64,000 bases of DNA from Lingula anatina (taxonomy: Eukaryota; Brachiopoda; Lingulata; Lingulida; Lingulidae), in the NCBI RefSeq assembly GCF_001039355.2, contig NW_019774147.1:1-64000 (forward strand), read 5' to 3'. This document shows, in pieces, positions 49,201-61,700 of this stretch. The translations under genes and the position numbers were made by a program. Position 1 is the stretch's first letter, and every line of letters begins with the position of its first letter. The notes below the pieces were generated by a model that ran no database searches, had not been told where the DNA came from, and saw nothing but the letters and a program-made list of their open reading frames with translations.

Positions 49201-51235
49201 ATTTCAAGGAAAACCAATCGGCCTATTGTCTAGAAAATCACTACCCATCCGAATGCGCTTACTCCAGCTGGTGGTACAATATCCGGAGGCGGTATCGCCT
49301 CTCTGATCCTCTAGTTCATATTCTTCTCACTTTTGGATTTCTTGTCTTTTCAGTTGTTTCATATTGTAACTTTAAAAAAAACCTTAAGATTAAGTCTGCT
49401 TTTAAATTAATATGTTGGCTTACTTAATTTTTTTTCTTCTTTTGTTTTGCAAAGGTGTCTTCTAAGTTAGCTGCAGAGCTTATTGTATTATAGGAAATAA
49501 CTCACAGAAATGTGGTTTGTTGTTTCCCAGTTTCATTATTAAAGTGAAGAACAGATTTTATCAACTTGTTTACTAATTTATTCAGACAAGTTACATATTG
49601 GTGATTGAATTGTTATATATCATTTCAGTGCCAAAACATACAAAGAAATTGCTCGCTTCAAACTCCCAGAGACACTCAAGTCCACTGTAAGTGTGATCAA
49701 TTTCTTCATGGTACTCGAGTCATCAGAAGTCATGGTCAGCCTGAGTAATGGATCCATATTAACCTACAGCATGGAGAAGATGAATGCAATGCCTGAAGGA
49801 ATTAAGGCCAACATATTACCTGCATCCAAGTTCCAGGGGAGTGACAGAAATATATTTTGCAGTGCTTTCATCAAGCAAGAAGATGGGTAATACTATGTAG
49901 TTACATGTATTTTCAACTCAAAATTGCTATGATTCAATTGATCACCTGCTACAGTTCTTTTTATTACATTTGTGAATTATTTGTGTTATTCATTGGGCTT
50001 ACACTATTTTTTGTTTTTGTATCAGCAAAAAAAATTGTGATGCATATGGCACAATTATGTTGTTTTTAATTCTAATTAATTCTAATTAAAGTTCTGATTT
50101 TTTAAGATACGTTTCATTTTTCTGACATTTTAGATATCATGAATTGTGGGGAGGTCAAAGTGAGGGTGTCATATCTGTTTTGAAAATGAACCAGCCCAAT
50201 GAAAGTCCAGTGACCATAAATCATTATGAACCAATGTTGGAGTATGTGGATGTACTGTTCCTAGAAACCTCCCACACTGATAGTTCCTCTGTCTGGTCAT
50301 ATGTATATCCAGGTATGTAGAGTTACCTTTGTTATAGAAATAGTAACATTTTATAGAAAATTGATAAGTGTTTTGCTGAATATGACTCACTGGAGCTTTC
50401 TGCTTACAGAAAAGTACATTATGTCATTTGCCTTACAAGAAAGCTGATATTACCACAGTTGAAATTTTCCATAAGAAGTTAGCTCTTATGTGTGGCAGGC
50501 ATTATGTTGCTATGCTGCTTTGTTATTGATGTGTGAATGTACTGATGTTATCAGTTTCAGTTGTTTTTTGTTTGTGTGTGTGTGTGTGCATGCAATTAAA
50601 AGGTTTGCATTTGACAAAGACTGAATATTATTTTATTAAAGGATCTACAGTGTTTCGATGGGACAGCAAAGAAAAAAAGCTGGCAGCCAAGGCAGACATA
50701 TCCAGGGTCATTCCACAGATCGATCGCCTAAGAGGTTTTCCAGGGTTTGATGGACAGTTAAACCGTAAGTTCTGAGTCTAATTTAAAGATAGATTTTCAG
50801 TAGAGAGATTTTTCATTTTTTATTTTTGTGTGTAGGTAAAATTGAACATTGAACTTTGTGTTTTAGCAACATTCATCTTTTTTAGCTGCCCAGTGCCAAG
50901 TTAGCTGCTTGAAAGTACTTGATGGTCAGCTGTTTGTTGGCTCAACATGGGGATGCATTATAGTAGTGGACAGTTTAAGCATGAGGGTCATCACTGTTTT
51001 CCGGCCTCACTGTGATAATGTCAAAGCAATAGTACCCCTATTGCCTGCATTGGAAATGGGGACTGAGGAATCAGAGAGTGCATCATCCAATGAAATGGTG
51101 GTGTCATTAGGCAAAGGCTATAGAAATGCAGTGATTCAGCACCTAAATTTCCTTAAAGATGCAGTTTCTTTTGACAATGACAGAAATATTCCTTATCTGT
51201 TGACATGGGTGGCAGAAGGTTGGAAACATTTCTAA
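37225..51235 (+). CDS. LRRK1: LRRK-family ROCO protein kinase (Roc-COR-kinase-propeller), LRRK1-like
   Basis: Exons: 37263-37389, 37574-37729, 37882-38004, 38468-38720, 39213-39345, 39763-39857, 40068-40190, 40559-40749, 41051-41831, 42071-42287, 42525-42681, 42974-43081 (duplicate 44437-44544), 44784-44873, 45078-45329, 45472-45723, 46004-46132, 46330-46555, 46895-47025, 47245-47339, then the propeller exons, present twice (47717-49129 and 49629-51235). One copy of each gives ~1,515 aa in phase. Roc: P-loop GTEKIGKTTLL, switch II DFGGQ, base motif GTHLD. COR: FLDPQWLCDM, YFPSGFWPRLITRLL. Kinase: LGRGSFGNVFAG, AALK, HRDLKAEN, DYG, APEI, all key residues present. A Pro/Ser-rich ~90-aa insert lies in exon 9. 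CPLC before the kinase and ENVLVWS favour LRRK1, but the Roc segment (YYATHQYFL) differs, so another LRRK paralogue is possible. No LRR or ankyrin exons were found. An in-frame ATG at 37,225 could start a short form. Confidence 0.88.
42430..42475. repeat. (GT)n/(CTGT)n microsatellite in LRRK intron
   Basis: GT units followed by CTGT units, ~50 bp upstream of the acceptor of LRRK exon 11. Confidence 0.9.
42974..43081 (+). repeat. LRRK glycine-loop exon, first copy
   Basis: Encodes MFDDLGEDYQIK through FLGRGSFGNVFAGTAENK. It is identical to 44,437-44,544, and the similarity continues ~140 bp into the intron before ending at the N at 43,225. Both copies are phase 0-0 (108 nt), so either or both could be spliced without a frameshift. 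Confidence 0.9.
43225..43225. other. Assembly gap character (single N)
   Basis: A lone N in the intron, exactly where the duplicated block 42,963-43,222 stops resembling 44,425-44,684. A join or unresolved base here makes the duplication suspect. Confidence 0.95.
43490..44400. repeat. Diverged intronic repeat pair
   Basis: TTACCTGTACGTTGTGCATAATTAAAAT...GTTGACTGTGC near 43,498 resembles TTACCTGTTGTGCATGATTAAAAATC...GTTGACTGACTGTGC near 44,281. ATCAAAATTGACAAAA words occur at 43,227 and 44,348. Confidence 0.6.
44437..44544 (+). repeat. LRRK glycine-loop exon, second copy
   Basis: Same 108 nt as 42,974-43,081, with acceptor ACTTAG and donor AAG|GTGCTT. This copy lies directly before the exon with the catalytic Lys (AALK, 44,784). 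Confidence 0.9.
47404..49129 (+). repeat. LRRK propeller block, copy 1 (truncated at N)
   Basis: Holds exons 47717-47974, 48203-48381, 48717-48839 and 48961-49129. It matches 49,315-51,055 throughout, introns included, with scattered substitutions and small indels (for example EGVISI versus EGVISV, ETSPTD versus ETSHTD). The last exon stops at the N (49,130) before the end of the coding sequence, so copy 2 supplies the real C-terminus. Confidence 0.9.
49130..49130. other. Assembly gap character (single N)
   Basis: A lone N interrupts the last LRRK exon after CTGCATTCGA. What follows is Helitron sequence and then a second copy of the upstream 1.7 kb. Confidence 0.95.
49131..49314 (+). mobile_element. 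Second Helitron-like copy, 5' end cut by the gap
   Basis: Ends with the hairpin GAGGCG-GTAT-CGCCTC (49,286-49,301), nine bases, then CTAG (49,311-49,314) and TTCATATTC. The sequence TTCATATTC onward matches 47,404 onward, where the element is absent (…CAATAA|TTCATATTC), so 47,403/47,404 is the empty site, between A and T as expected for Helitrons. Confidence 0.85.
49315..51055 (+). repeat. LRRK propeller block, copy 2 (complete)
   Basis: Exons 49629-49886, 50134-50312, 50642-50764 and 50886-51235 repeat those of copy 1 with equal lengths, and the last one runs on to the TAA at 51,233-51,235. C-terminal residues include FVGSTWGCIIVVDSLSMRVI and end VAEGWKHF. Confidence 0.9.
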
Positions 51236-54079
51236 GGCAATACTATATAATGGACATACTTATTCCAAGCTACATGTGATGCATTATGATTATATTTTGT
51301 AAGTTTATTTATTTGATTATTTAAAGCACAAATGCATGATAAACATGACTATGACCAAGCTAGCATGTATATCAAACAACAATGGTTGCAATGTACAGTG
51401 CACCTTTATGGCATTAATATTACAGTAGGTGTAAAGTAAACATGAATCAATAAGGTACAGGCTATGGGATTACAATGTTGGGTAACAGCATATATATCAG
51501 TTTCAGCATTTTGTTTCCAGACAAGTGTGCATTCTGTACATCATATCTATCTATATTTCAGTTCAAAATCAACAGTTAATTGGACCTCACTAGGTGGGTG
51601 ACCACGTGGAGGTTAAAGAGTTTAATCTCTCCATGTTACACTTAACAACTTATTGAGCAGCCATTTTGATATTTTCTGTACAATTTTAGTTTGTCAGAAA
51701 TATTTAAGCTGTCATCATTTTGATAGTTTGTGTCATTCAAGTTTGTCTGAAATACAAGTTTCTCAGTAAGATTTTGAAATTCCGTGGACATTGTAAGATG
51801 TAAATTTTTTTTGTTACCAATATTGTCTACTTTATTGGTTGAAGGTGCTTGTTACGGGGTTTATACTCATTACAATATCAAACATATATCAGTTTTTATA
51901 ATCACTAATTAATAGTTGTTAAAAGCTCCATACAGCAGGAATTTGGACATTTGATGAGAATTGCTCAGATGGTAATAATTTGGTGTCTCTTTATTTTAAG
52001 TTTTATGTTTGTGACGCGTGCCATTTGACAAACAGATTTTTGGAAGCAAATATAATTTTATAGGTTAAAAATAAGAGATAATTGTTTTTAATTAGTTCAA
52101 TTTACTGAATATTAAAGAATGTATTTTTTATAAATGTGCCTTGGCATGAGGCATTGTTTGTGAATACTAATATTACATTTTTAAATATTAATATTACAAA
52201 TGTAATGAAAATTTTATAATGTTTATCACTGACTTGAACACCAATGTGCTATTGAATATTTCTGTCTGGTGGAGCGTGAAGATAACTATAAGCATAAGAG
52301 ATTTTATATTAGGACAGTATTCAGATGCCATATAATTATACAATGTTCACCAAGCAGTGTTTGCTATCCTTATTATATTATATCATCGTTAGGGACTATA
52401 TGCAGCAAACAAATGTTTACTATGCAGCTTTTATAAACATTTTATTGATTGATTAACTAATGGATAGAGACTATTGCTGGAAAACGTATGATACAGAATA
52501 CAGACAATGGTTCTTGACTTGACCAAGTGCAATTACTAAGAATTTTTCAAACCCAGTAAGTGCAGGGGCTGGTCCCATATTTATGACAGACAAATAGTGT
52601 GATGAGGTTGTCAGTATGTTGATAGATATAAAGACAGCAGGTTCCTGGTTGTAATACTTTATTCAACAGGTGGATTAAAACTCATTGAAGAGAGTGCTGA
52701 CACTTACTCAAAACAAGCAATCTTTATGTAAGCAATTTTAAGTGCCAAGACTGCTAGTTCAGATACTATGCTTTCTTATTATAGAAAATCGCACTCAAAT
52801 AGTGAATAAAGTGAAAATATGAAAATATTTATTTTAATTACTTGGTATATTTGAGTAGTAGTCGGCAAAGTGTTGCCATGACTTTCCTGTAAAAACATTG
52901 TTATTTGTTTATTTACATTAATCAGTAGCAAAGAATACTCTAAACAAACTTAAATATTCTTCAAAAAAGAAATGATCAGACAATACATTGCTTATCAAAA
53001 ATCAAATTATACATTTTTAGATAATGCAAAGATCCTTTTTCAAACCATTTATCATATCAAACACTCCATCCTTTTATGCTATAAATTTTATGCCATAAAA
53101 TTTACACTATGCACTTTAGGCTATATGGTCGCCCCTACTACTTATCTGCGGACAATTTTGTTCAATCAATTTAATGTTAAATTAGTTGTTTTTAAATTTC
53201 TTTAGCCAATAAAGTTTTTTCAGAACATGGTTTTTTTTATGTTATATAATTTAATTTTCTTTAAAGGGATAACAACTCTTTGTATGAGATTCATATTTTT
53301 TACAATAAATACATAGTATAACAACTCATAGAAATATAATACATTCTATTCTACCACCAAAAGGGCAGTTATCACAAGTATTCTGTGCCTGCCATTTTCT
53401 CATGTGACCTTCATAGACAGCCACTCTCTATAACAATCTCCTAAGAGGTTATTACAAAGAACCTAAAAAAAGTAAGAATGGGATAAATGCAGTTTACCCC
53501 ACAAAAATCCATTTTTAGCCAAAATTTATCTATGTCAATAAACATGTAAATCAAAAGAAAATATGTGTAAAAGAATGAGTTCTGAATAGAATGGTATCTG
53601 CCTCTCATGAGATTCTCAGATGTCTGCAATTACTTCCACATCTGTCAAGGAGGAAGTGGAAGGCTGTCTTCTTGGTCTTTTGATGATCCAAAACATGTCT
53701 TTATAATGTCAAATTTGAACATGAAATGTAGCTACATACGAAATGATTTTCCACTGTACATACATGTACAATTTGTGAAATATATTATATTCACTGATGT
53801 TTAATCTTTTTGACAAGTAAACACTTAAAACCGTGCTGAAGCCTGCCTATATGTATGTATTCTTCACCTCTTCATATTACACTGATTTTGTGTAAGCAAA
53901 TAAGTTTCACAAAAATAAGCCAATATACTGTAAGTGAAAAAGAGGGCCACACTTCTTTCTTCTATCTTTGGTCAATGTGGTTATATAATATTTTCTTTTC
54001 TTTGTGCAGTAATATATCTTGACAGGTCAGTCAACTCGCTATCATCGGAATCTTCGTATATTAAGTTATACTGGCAGTT
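51236..54079. other. Intergenic and 3' UTR sequence between LRRK and SCP2-like genes
   Basis: AT-rich, convergent 3' ends of the LRRK gene (plus) and the SCP2-like gene (minus). No exon, RNA gene or transposon ends were recognised. Confidence 0.5.
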
Positions 54080-54514
54080 TCACAACTTCGCCTTAAACGT
54101 TCCTGGCTTAGGCATCAACTGCTGCAACTTCAGGGCTAATGCCATGTTGCCAGTTATTTTCAGTTTACCAGAAAAGAAAGCCTGTTGGGCATTTAACTGC
54201 CCCATGGCCATCTTGAGCATATCGTCATCAGACATAGCAATGGTGACATCTCCCTTGCCGCTGGGGTCAAATTTAACGCTGCCACTCCCATTTTTAGCAT
54301 CCACCACCCAGCATCCGCTTTTTCCACCTGGTCCAGTAACCTTGAAGCAGTATATTCCCTTCGCCTTTTTTACCATATTAGCGCCGTCTTTCTCCATCTC
54401 TTTTTCTAACAAATCGAAAAGGGCAGCACTTTTGAAGTCCCTGCTAGATTGACTGCTGGTAAACACTGGCCTAACTTGGCCATCTCTGCATGATTCACTG
54501 CGCGGGAAACCCAT
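54080..54514 (-). CDS. SCP2 sterol/lipid-transfer domain protein, peroxisomal, intronless
   Basis: One uninterrupted frame of 144 aa, ATG at 54,514, TGA at 54,080-54,082. Residues ~25-140 are an SCP2 domain: ALFDLLEKEMEKDG, GIYCFKVTGPGGKSGCWVVD, KNGSGSVKFDPSGKGDVTIA, MSDDDMLKMAMGQLNAQQAF, FSGKLKITGNMALALKLQ. The C-terminus is KAKL, a type 1 peroxisomal targeting signal of the SKL class, as in SCP2/SCPx. Members bind and transfer sterols and fatty acyl-CoAs in peroxisomes. The length suits a stand-alone SCP2 domain with a ~25-aa leader; there is no thiolase or dehydrogenase part. The lack of introns among intron-rich neighbours suggests a retroposed origin, but no poly-A tail was found. It is divergent from CEP290 with ~0.4-0.5 kb between the starts. 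Confidence 0.9.
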   Translation of the reverse strand: MGFPRSESCRDGQVRPVFTSSQSSRDFKSAALFDLLEKEMEKDGANMVKKAKGIYCFKVTGPGGKSGCWVVDAKNGSGSVKFDPSGKGDVTIAMSDDDMLKMAMGQLNAQQAFFSGKLKITGNMALALKLQQLMPKPGTFKAKL

Positions 54515-55011
54515 ATTTCTGTGTTCAAATCCAATCCTACAAGGTCAGTTTTAAGCTGTTACATAAAATGAACGTGTTTCTTATCCAGATACCCTAACAA
54601 CTGTCAATACAAACAAGGCTACAAGTTGGATGCATGCGACACAAGTTACTCATCGATCTAGGTTTCTCGTGTGTATGGATAGATGGCTCAAAACAAGAAA
54701 AGACATTTTATTTTTTTCCAAACACTTTAATTGACCATTGTGAAAATAAAGAGAAAATATTCAAAGTTAAAATAACCCAAGTTTATGTTTTAATGCAATG
54801 CTAAGGTAAGAAATGTGTTTACAGTGCACCGAATATCGGCGAATATCACGTCTTCATCACAGGCCATCTATCGACGAATGTCGTAGTTCAGGTGTCATTT
54901 TTTGTATACAAATGGCGAGCGCGAACACAATCTAACAGTTTCAGATATGTTGACTGTTCATAAAACATTGTCAAAGTTTCCATAGCACATTTTTGAACAT
55001 TGATTGCAAAG
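54515..55011. promoter_or_regulatory. Shared SCP2-like/CEP290 promoter region and probable CEP290 5' UTR exon
   Basis: The two genes are head-to-head. A good donor (CAAAG|GTGAGT) ends a likely non-coding first exon at 55,011, upstream of the coding start at 55,759. The transcription start was not located; the exon may include the ATGGCGAGCGCGAACACAAT stretch near 54,911. Use as a bidirectional promoter is inferred from spacing. Confidence 0.45.
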
Positions 55012-55758
55012 GTGAGTATAATATGCAAACCAGTGTAAACGGGGGTGATGTTTGATGCTCTAACTATTGCAGTTGGCTTTTAGGTATGAAATAATTATTT
55101 GTGCTGATGATCCCGAAATTGTGGCTGAAAGGACAGAGAAACTAATCTTCGGGTTGAAGGTGGTAAATGGAGGATGTAAATGAATAGTAGGAAAATTAAG
55201 TATGTGCATTATAGGCCTAAACATAAGTATATTTTGGGGGACACCGAATAGACTTGGTCGCCACATACAATTTGTGAACTTGGTGTTTATCTTGTTCAAC
55301 GAATTTCTAGATTTTCAGCAAACGTCTAAATTCCTCTCAGAGTCAGCAACAAGAGCATCTGATTTAATTGTAGCAAAGTACAAAAGGTTGGTCAGATGTG
55401 ATTTTGCACTTATCAAAAATGGTTTAATAGTTACTTTTGTATGTAATATAGCCATAATACTATTGGATGGATTGGGTGATTCCCTGCATGAAAGGACAGT
55501 TGCAAAACAATTGAGTTAAGCTTTAGAATATTTCCTAAGGACTCATTACTTGGCTCCAAAATTTATGTTGAATCAGCATAGATTTTGATAAAATATGGTA
55601 GTATAAAGTACATGTTAAATTAGGAAATGATCCATGATAAGTAAAACAGTAGAATTATGATTATAAACTAATCAATTTCAAAAGTGTTATGAAAGAGATT
55701 TATTGTGTAAATGGATTTTTTATTTTTATTTTTCTTATTACAGTAGATTAGTGGCAAC

Positions 55759-58700
55759 ATGGCACCACTTGACTGGGATCGCCTAATGGCGATAAACCCT
55801 GAAGACATGGAAGATGACCAGGCTGACGAAATGTACAATATATTAGAAGGAGTAAGTATATGGTCAGGTTTTTGTATCTAAATGTCAATTTACTAATTTA
55901 CCTAATTTACCTATTCTGCTTCAGTTTACCTTGGTCTCCTATATCTTACTTTTAAAGTATGTATTATAGTTACTAACTACATATTTTTTAATGCAGCATG
56001 AATTCAAGACATCCATTCAAGACATCCTTTCCATGTGTGAAAGTTGGATATTCAGATAGTTAATTAATTGAAAATATCTAGAAGACTTTGATTTTTTTTT
56101 TTTTACTTCAGTATGAGCCAACAGGTGATGAAGAACCTTCTCGCTTGTGTCAGCTGTTTCGTGTAGCACGCACTGTGATGCAGTTCAAGCAAACTGCAAG
56201 TGAAATTTTGACTGAGGAACAAACAAAATTTAGTAAGCAGACTAAGATAAAAGGTAAGGATTTTTATTCAGGTAAGGATTACCATCATAATAGTACTTTT
56301 TGGGTTTTTTGATCTTACTTTAAGAACTTTTAGAGAGCAGTTTTAGTCTCTGTCCATGTAAAATATTCTTTAGAATTTTATGAAATCAATGTGTTTTCCA
56401 GAGCAAGACTTGCGGGATGAGATTGAAGAGTTGAAACAAGAACTGAAGAATGTCAAGGTATTATTCAAAAACTCTGTAAGGTTGAAAAGGATGAATAGCT
56501 GAATAATATAAGTGGAAAATTACCAACACAAAGTACACTGTTGCTGTAATTATATTAGATTTTTACGTGATATGAAATGAGATTGTCACTGTACAACATT
56601 TTTAGCGGTATGGCAGTGACACAGGTGGTGGTGGTGCTGCAGCTGCAGGCAGGGACCAGGCAAGATTTCTGAGAGATGAAGTCCATGAATTAGAAAGACA
56701 GGTTGACTTACTGCAGAATGAGCTGAAAGAGAAAGACAAGCAGATAAACAATGAAATACGAGCAGGAGAAAGGGTATTATTTTTTAAGACCAATGTACAA
56801 TTTAAGCATGTTTTGCTTTCAAAAAGTAGATGACATAGGAATCTTTTGCCCATTTCTAATGTTTTTATATATAAAAATATATAAAATTGCAGTTTGGTAC
56901 CTTTCGAAACTTCAATTTTTGTATACATAAATGATTTTGTAGAAAAATAGTAATGGAATTTAACTGAATTTGATATTTTCCCTGTCTTTCCACATCTAGG
57001 ATAAGACAAGAGTGGAAGAATTGGAAAGAGAATTGAAGAGTTTAAAAAGAGAGGTAAGTTCCAAGTTATTTTTACTTTTATCAGTTTTAGCATTTTCTTC
57101 ATTCTTTGGGATTTAGTTGTATGTAAATAGATGCAGTTTTTGTATTATAAATAGATCCAATTACAAATAATTCCATGAATTATTAATTTGGATCATTAAT
57201 TTGAATTTAAGACAGATTTGTTCAATGGTTAATGTTTGATGTACATAAGTTATGGATAGTTTATTTACCTAGATTAGAATCATCTGTATAAATTATTTAT
57301 AGAATGAACGTCAAGCAGATGACATTCGTGACTACCAGCGTCAAATGGAGTCTCAGCGGGAAAGTTTGCTGTCCCGAGGTGGCAAAGATGTGGAATTCAG
57401 GGACAAGATGACAAAGAAAAATAGAGAGCTGATTGAAGCTCTAGAAGAAGTTCAGGTATGAACTTTTTTCTTTTTTATATACAGGACATGTTTCAGAAGA
57501 GAAATACTTCTGTTGATCACTGAATTAATACATTGTTTCTAAATAATGAATGCTAGTTGCCTATGGCTTATTTTTACCTTTTAAAATTCAAATGATTAAA
57601 TTTCAGTATGTTTGATGCACATAACTTATCAATAGTTTACATAAATGAAAAACATTTTTGTATATGTTAAGAAATTATTTATGGTAGTGGGAGGATGGAA
57701 GTTTTCACATTTTGAACATTTATGTTTAATCCTTACTCATTGATTTTAGTATTTTTATTTTATGACACTCCAAACTCATTGTTATGTTGCATATCAAATG
57801 CTGATTTCTTTTTCACATACACATAGACAATTTTTTTTCAAATTGTAGTTTCAATTTTTTTGTGGTTTTCTGCCTTAAGTGCCCCCCAGACTCCTGGTTG
57901 TAAGGCTAACGAGCCATTACTTCCTTCTTTTTTTACGACCCAAAATCATGTCTGAAATATGATTATGTGATTTTTCTTTCATTGCAGAACTTGACTGATG
58001 CTAATAATGACCTCCAAGTGAAAGCAGATGAAATGCGCTTTAAACTTGAAGATGCTGTCCGGCAGATGGACAGAACAACTGATGAGTACATGAAACTGAA
58101 GGTGGGCTGCTGTTTATAATTTAGTTTTATATATTAAAGGATATTGTGAAGTATGAAATATATCTTAAATTTTAGACTACAGCTTCTACTTATCATTTAA
58201 ACACCACTGTTGCCACTATCATGGAAGTGATGAATATATCAGATTTTGTTTCTCAACAACAGCCTTTCAATATATCTATGATTGATAGTACTAGAACATT
58301 TGAAAAGGTGCTGTGTTTATTTTCAGACTGTTCTCAATCAATCAGACCATGCACTTGATCAGTACAAAAGGGAAAATGAAATCCTCAAGGCACAGGTATA
58401 AAGACATTGTTTTCATCCTGGCTAAAGACATAAATGCCTTGGAATTAATTATTTTTAAAGATCAATTTTAGTTTATCCATTTTACAATGTTAATGTTAAT
58501 GTATTAATGTCATTCTGCTTTATGCAAAATAACGAATTAAATTTAGTGAAAAACATTGGTTTCCAAACAATTTTTATACCATGTCTTTACCAGGTTGTAG
58601 ATCTGACAGAACAAGTGCAGTCCAAGACAGATGCTGATGATGAAATCATGGTGGCTGTCAACAATAAAGTACAAGAATGGAAGGTAACTATTTGTTTAGA

Positions 58701-61700
58701 TAAAAAAATCATTCTTCAAAATTCTGTCCCTAACAATATACATGTCACAATATTTATTGTATATTTATTACAAAAAATTTCTATGACATTACAAGATCTG
58801 ATATTTTTTGTAAAATACAATACATTGTAGATGAAATAAAAATGTGATGATGATTATGGTGTATTTCAGAGTGTGATGGCAGATAAGGATGAGGAGATAG
58901 CAGAGTATCAGGAGGAGCTAGCCAGGCTGAGAGAACAGCTGCAGGCAGCAAAGATGGACACTGAGAAAGCTTCTGTCTCAGTCCTGAGCAAGGTACATTA
59001 TTCGTGTAGACTTAAATTTAAAGTAAAGAATTTGGTAGATTAATTAATTTTATTATTTATTTTAATTATTTATGAGAGTGTTTTAGCGTGCGAGAAAAAA
59101 AATTAGTTCTTACTATGACATTGTTTTTAGGCTGTTGAGCAGAGAGACAGGCAAATTGAATTGCTTCAGCAGAAACTTGACCAGGCAGTGGCTGATATAG
59201 AGACAAATACAGCTGTCACCGAAGATTTGAAAGGAGAGTTAAAGAAAAGTAAGAAATTGTGTGTGATTATTTTAATAAGCATTTTGGATCCTTTTTTCCC
59301 ATTTACTACACTTATGAAATTAAGTTGATACTTTTCAAGTTCATACTTGGTATTTAGCACAGTTAGAATTCATGAAGTAAAAACTTCTTCCTGACAACCT
59401 GACAAAGATCGGAAATTGTCTTTTGACAAAAGCTTACTGTAACGCTATTTGAACTGCCTTTTTTGTCAGCTGGTGGTGGGCCCTCAGACAGACAAATGGC
59501 GAAGATAAAAGAGCTCCAGACAACACTTAGAATTCGAGAAGATCATAACAAAGATGCCGAGATCAGAGCTGAGCAGGTACATGTGCCATGAATGAGATAA
59601 AGGAGATAGATATTGCTTACAGGCAGTCTTTTTAACATGAAATCTTGTTCTGTTCATCATCTCATAATTTCTCATGCTTTCAGGCTGAGAAGGATGCCAG
59701 AGAAAAAGATCAGCAACTCAATGAGGCCCTTGAAAAGATGAAACAATATGAAGAGGTTTGAGTATTATTGAAATGATTTTATATAAATTTTGTTCAGTTA
59801 TGTCCAATTTGTGTTACTCATTTTTGTGGATTTTGTAAAATTGCGAAATTTGAAAAAGATACCTGTCCAATTGAAACTTTAAAATGTTTTTTAATGTTTT
59901 ATTTTTCACTAATTTAAGGGCACATATGGTTTGAAAGAAGCAGTGGATGACATCAAAGATTTGAAGCACCAGCTGAATGTGAAGGACAGGTAAGCTGAGA
60001 ATACCTGGAATTGACACTACACAGGATAAATCTGAGAACAAAATGGTCAGATAAAACAATCTCATGCATTTTGCTTATATGTATCTGTTTATCATAAATC
60101 TGTCACAGCATAGTTAATTGTTCTGTTATCAATTAGTCAGATTATTATTATTTGAGGGCATTGACAAGTAGCACTGATTTTGAATGGTGGCTTTAGTTAC
60201 TTGTGATTCCAGAGAATAAATTGAGGAATGCCATTTTTTCAGGCAAATTATGGAGCTGACACAGCACATCAACAAGTGTGAGCTAAAGATAAATGATGTG
60301 TGTGATGAAAATGAAGCCGTGCGTAGGAAGGCAGGACTGGAAGCAAAAGACATTGATTTGTCAGAATTCAGAGAGGCCAGAAAATTGAGGCAGCAAGAAG
60401 ACAGAGCAATGAATGTTGTTCTTCAAAAAGAGGTTCGTACTGCTAGCTAGAATTTTTCAGAATTACTCCAAAAGTACTCCCCAATTGGATATTATATATT
60501 ATGTAAAACCAATGAATAGTGACTTTCATTTCGTGATTTTTATAGATAAAAAATGGCAGAGAAAATTGTAAGATTAAGAGCTTTGAATCCATTATTATCA
60601 TAAATGTACAATAACTGCTGTGTGATAACATAAAATGTTATTTTTAGGTGGAAAGTTTGGAGGAAGAAAGGATTGAATTGAAAAAGCAAGTGCGAAAGTT
60701 GGCACAGCAGACAGGGCAAAGGGCAGTGGCTCTGGGTTTGGATGCTGATGACATGATGGCCATTGAGAACTATACTGAGGAATTGAAGCAGAGGCACAAA
60801 ACAGGAGGCACTGCAGCATACATAAAACAAGAGGCTGAGACAGATGAACTCAAAATTAGGGTATGGAATGAATTAAAGTTGATATATCATTACTGGATAG
60901 TTAACTTATTAGTCATCTTTGTTTAATATGTTACAGTAATGTTTTTCAAAGAAGAAAGAGTTTAATGATTATATTGATGGATTTATTTGCCTTATAGGTC
61001 AATGAATTCTCGAAAACAGATGTAGCCAAATATGTTTTTCCTTGAAGATACAAAGCATAATATACAATGTTATCATTATATTCCAGAATGTCCAGCTAGC
61101 CCAGGAAACTGAGAGCAATGTCAAAGCTTTGGAAAAGGCTCGGCAGCAACTTGTAGAATATAGAACAAAATTAAATGCAGCAGAAGATGAAAATAAAAAA
61201 CTGGAGCAAGGCATGAAAGAAATATTACAAGCACTGAAGGAGCAAAATGAAGATAAAGGTAGGTGGGCTTCGTTTATCAATTGTCAACAGCTTGCACTGT
61301 AAAAAACTGGCCCCATCTCAAATAAATGTAAAAATGAAATTTGTTCAGAGACTGGTCACTTTTTCTGTTTTGGGCGAGTACATAAAGTTTCTTAGACAAT
61401 TGTGGCCTGAAGGTCCAGCAGGCTAAAAAGTTTTTCAGCACAGGCTGTTGATACAATTTATCTGATAAGGTTTGAAAATGTATACTTGACTTATAAATGT
61501 GTACTTTCAATGAGAACTGTTATTTTCAGAATCAAGAGGTGAACAACCCACTGTGATAGAATGTCCAACCCTGGATAGGATGCTTGCTGTAAGTGGGATG
61601 CTTTTACACAACTAGATTGTATAGTTTGTCTTCTCAGAGTTGTAGTTGCAGATTTGCCATTTGAAACAATGCATCATGCAAGGATCTTCTATGGATAATC

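Noticed and set aside
53934-54452. 172-codon plus-strand open frame
   Set aside because: It is the antisense shadow of the SCP2-domain gene at 54,080-54,514, which has clear family motifs and a PTS1 signal.
55202-55519. 105-codon plus-strand open frame in the CEP290 5' intron
   Set aside because: No domain, no splice or start context, and no similarity recognised.
56602-57102. 166-codon minus-strand open frame
   Set aside because: Lies opposite two CEP290 exons and their intron; composition follows the coiled-coil codons on the other strand.
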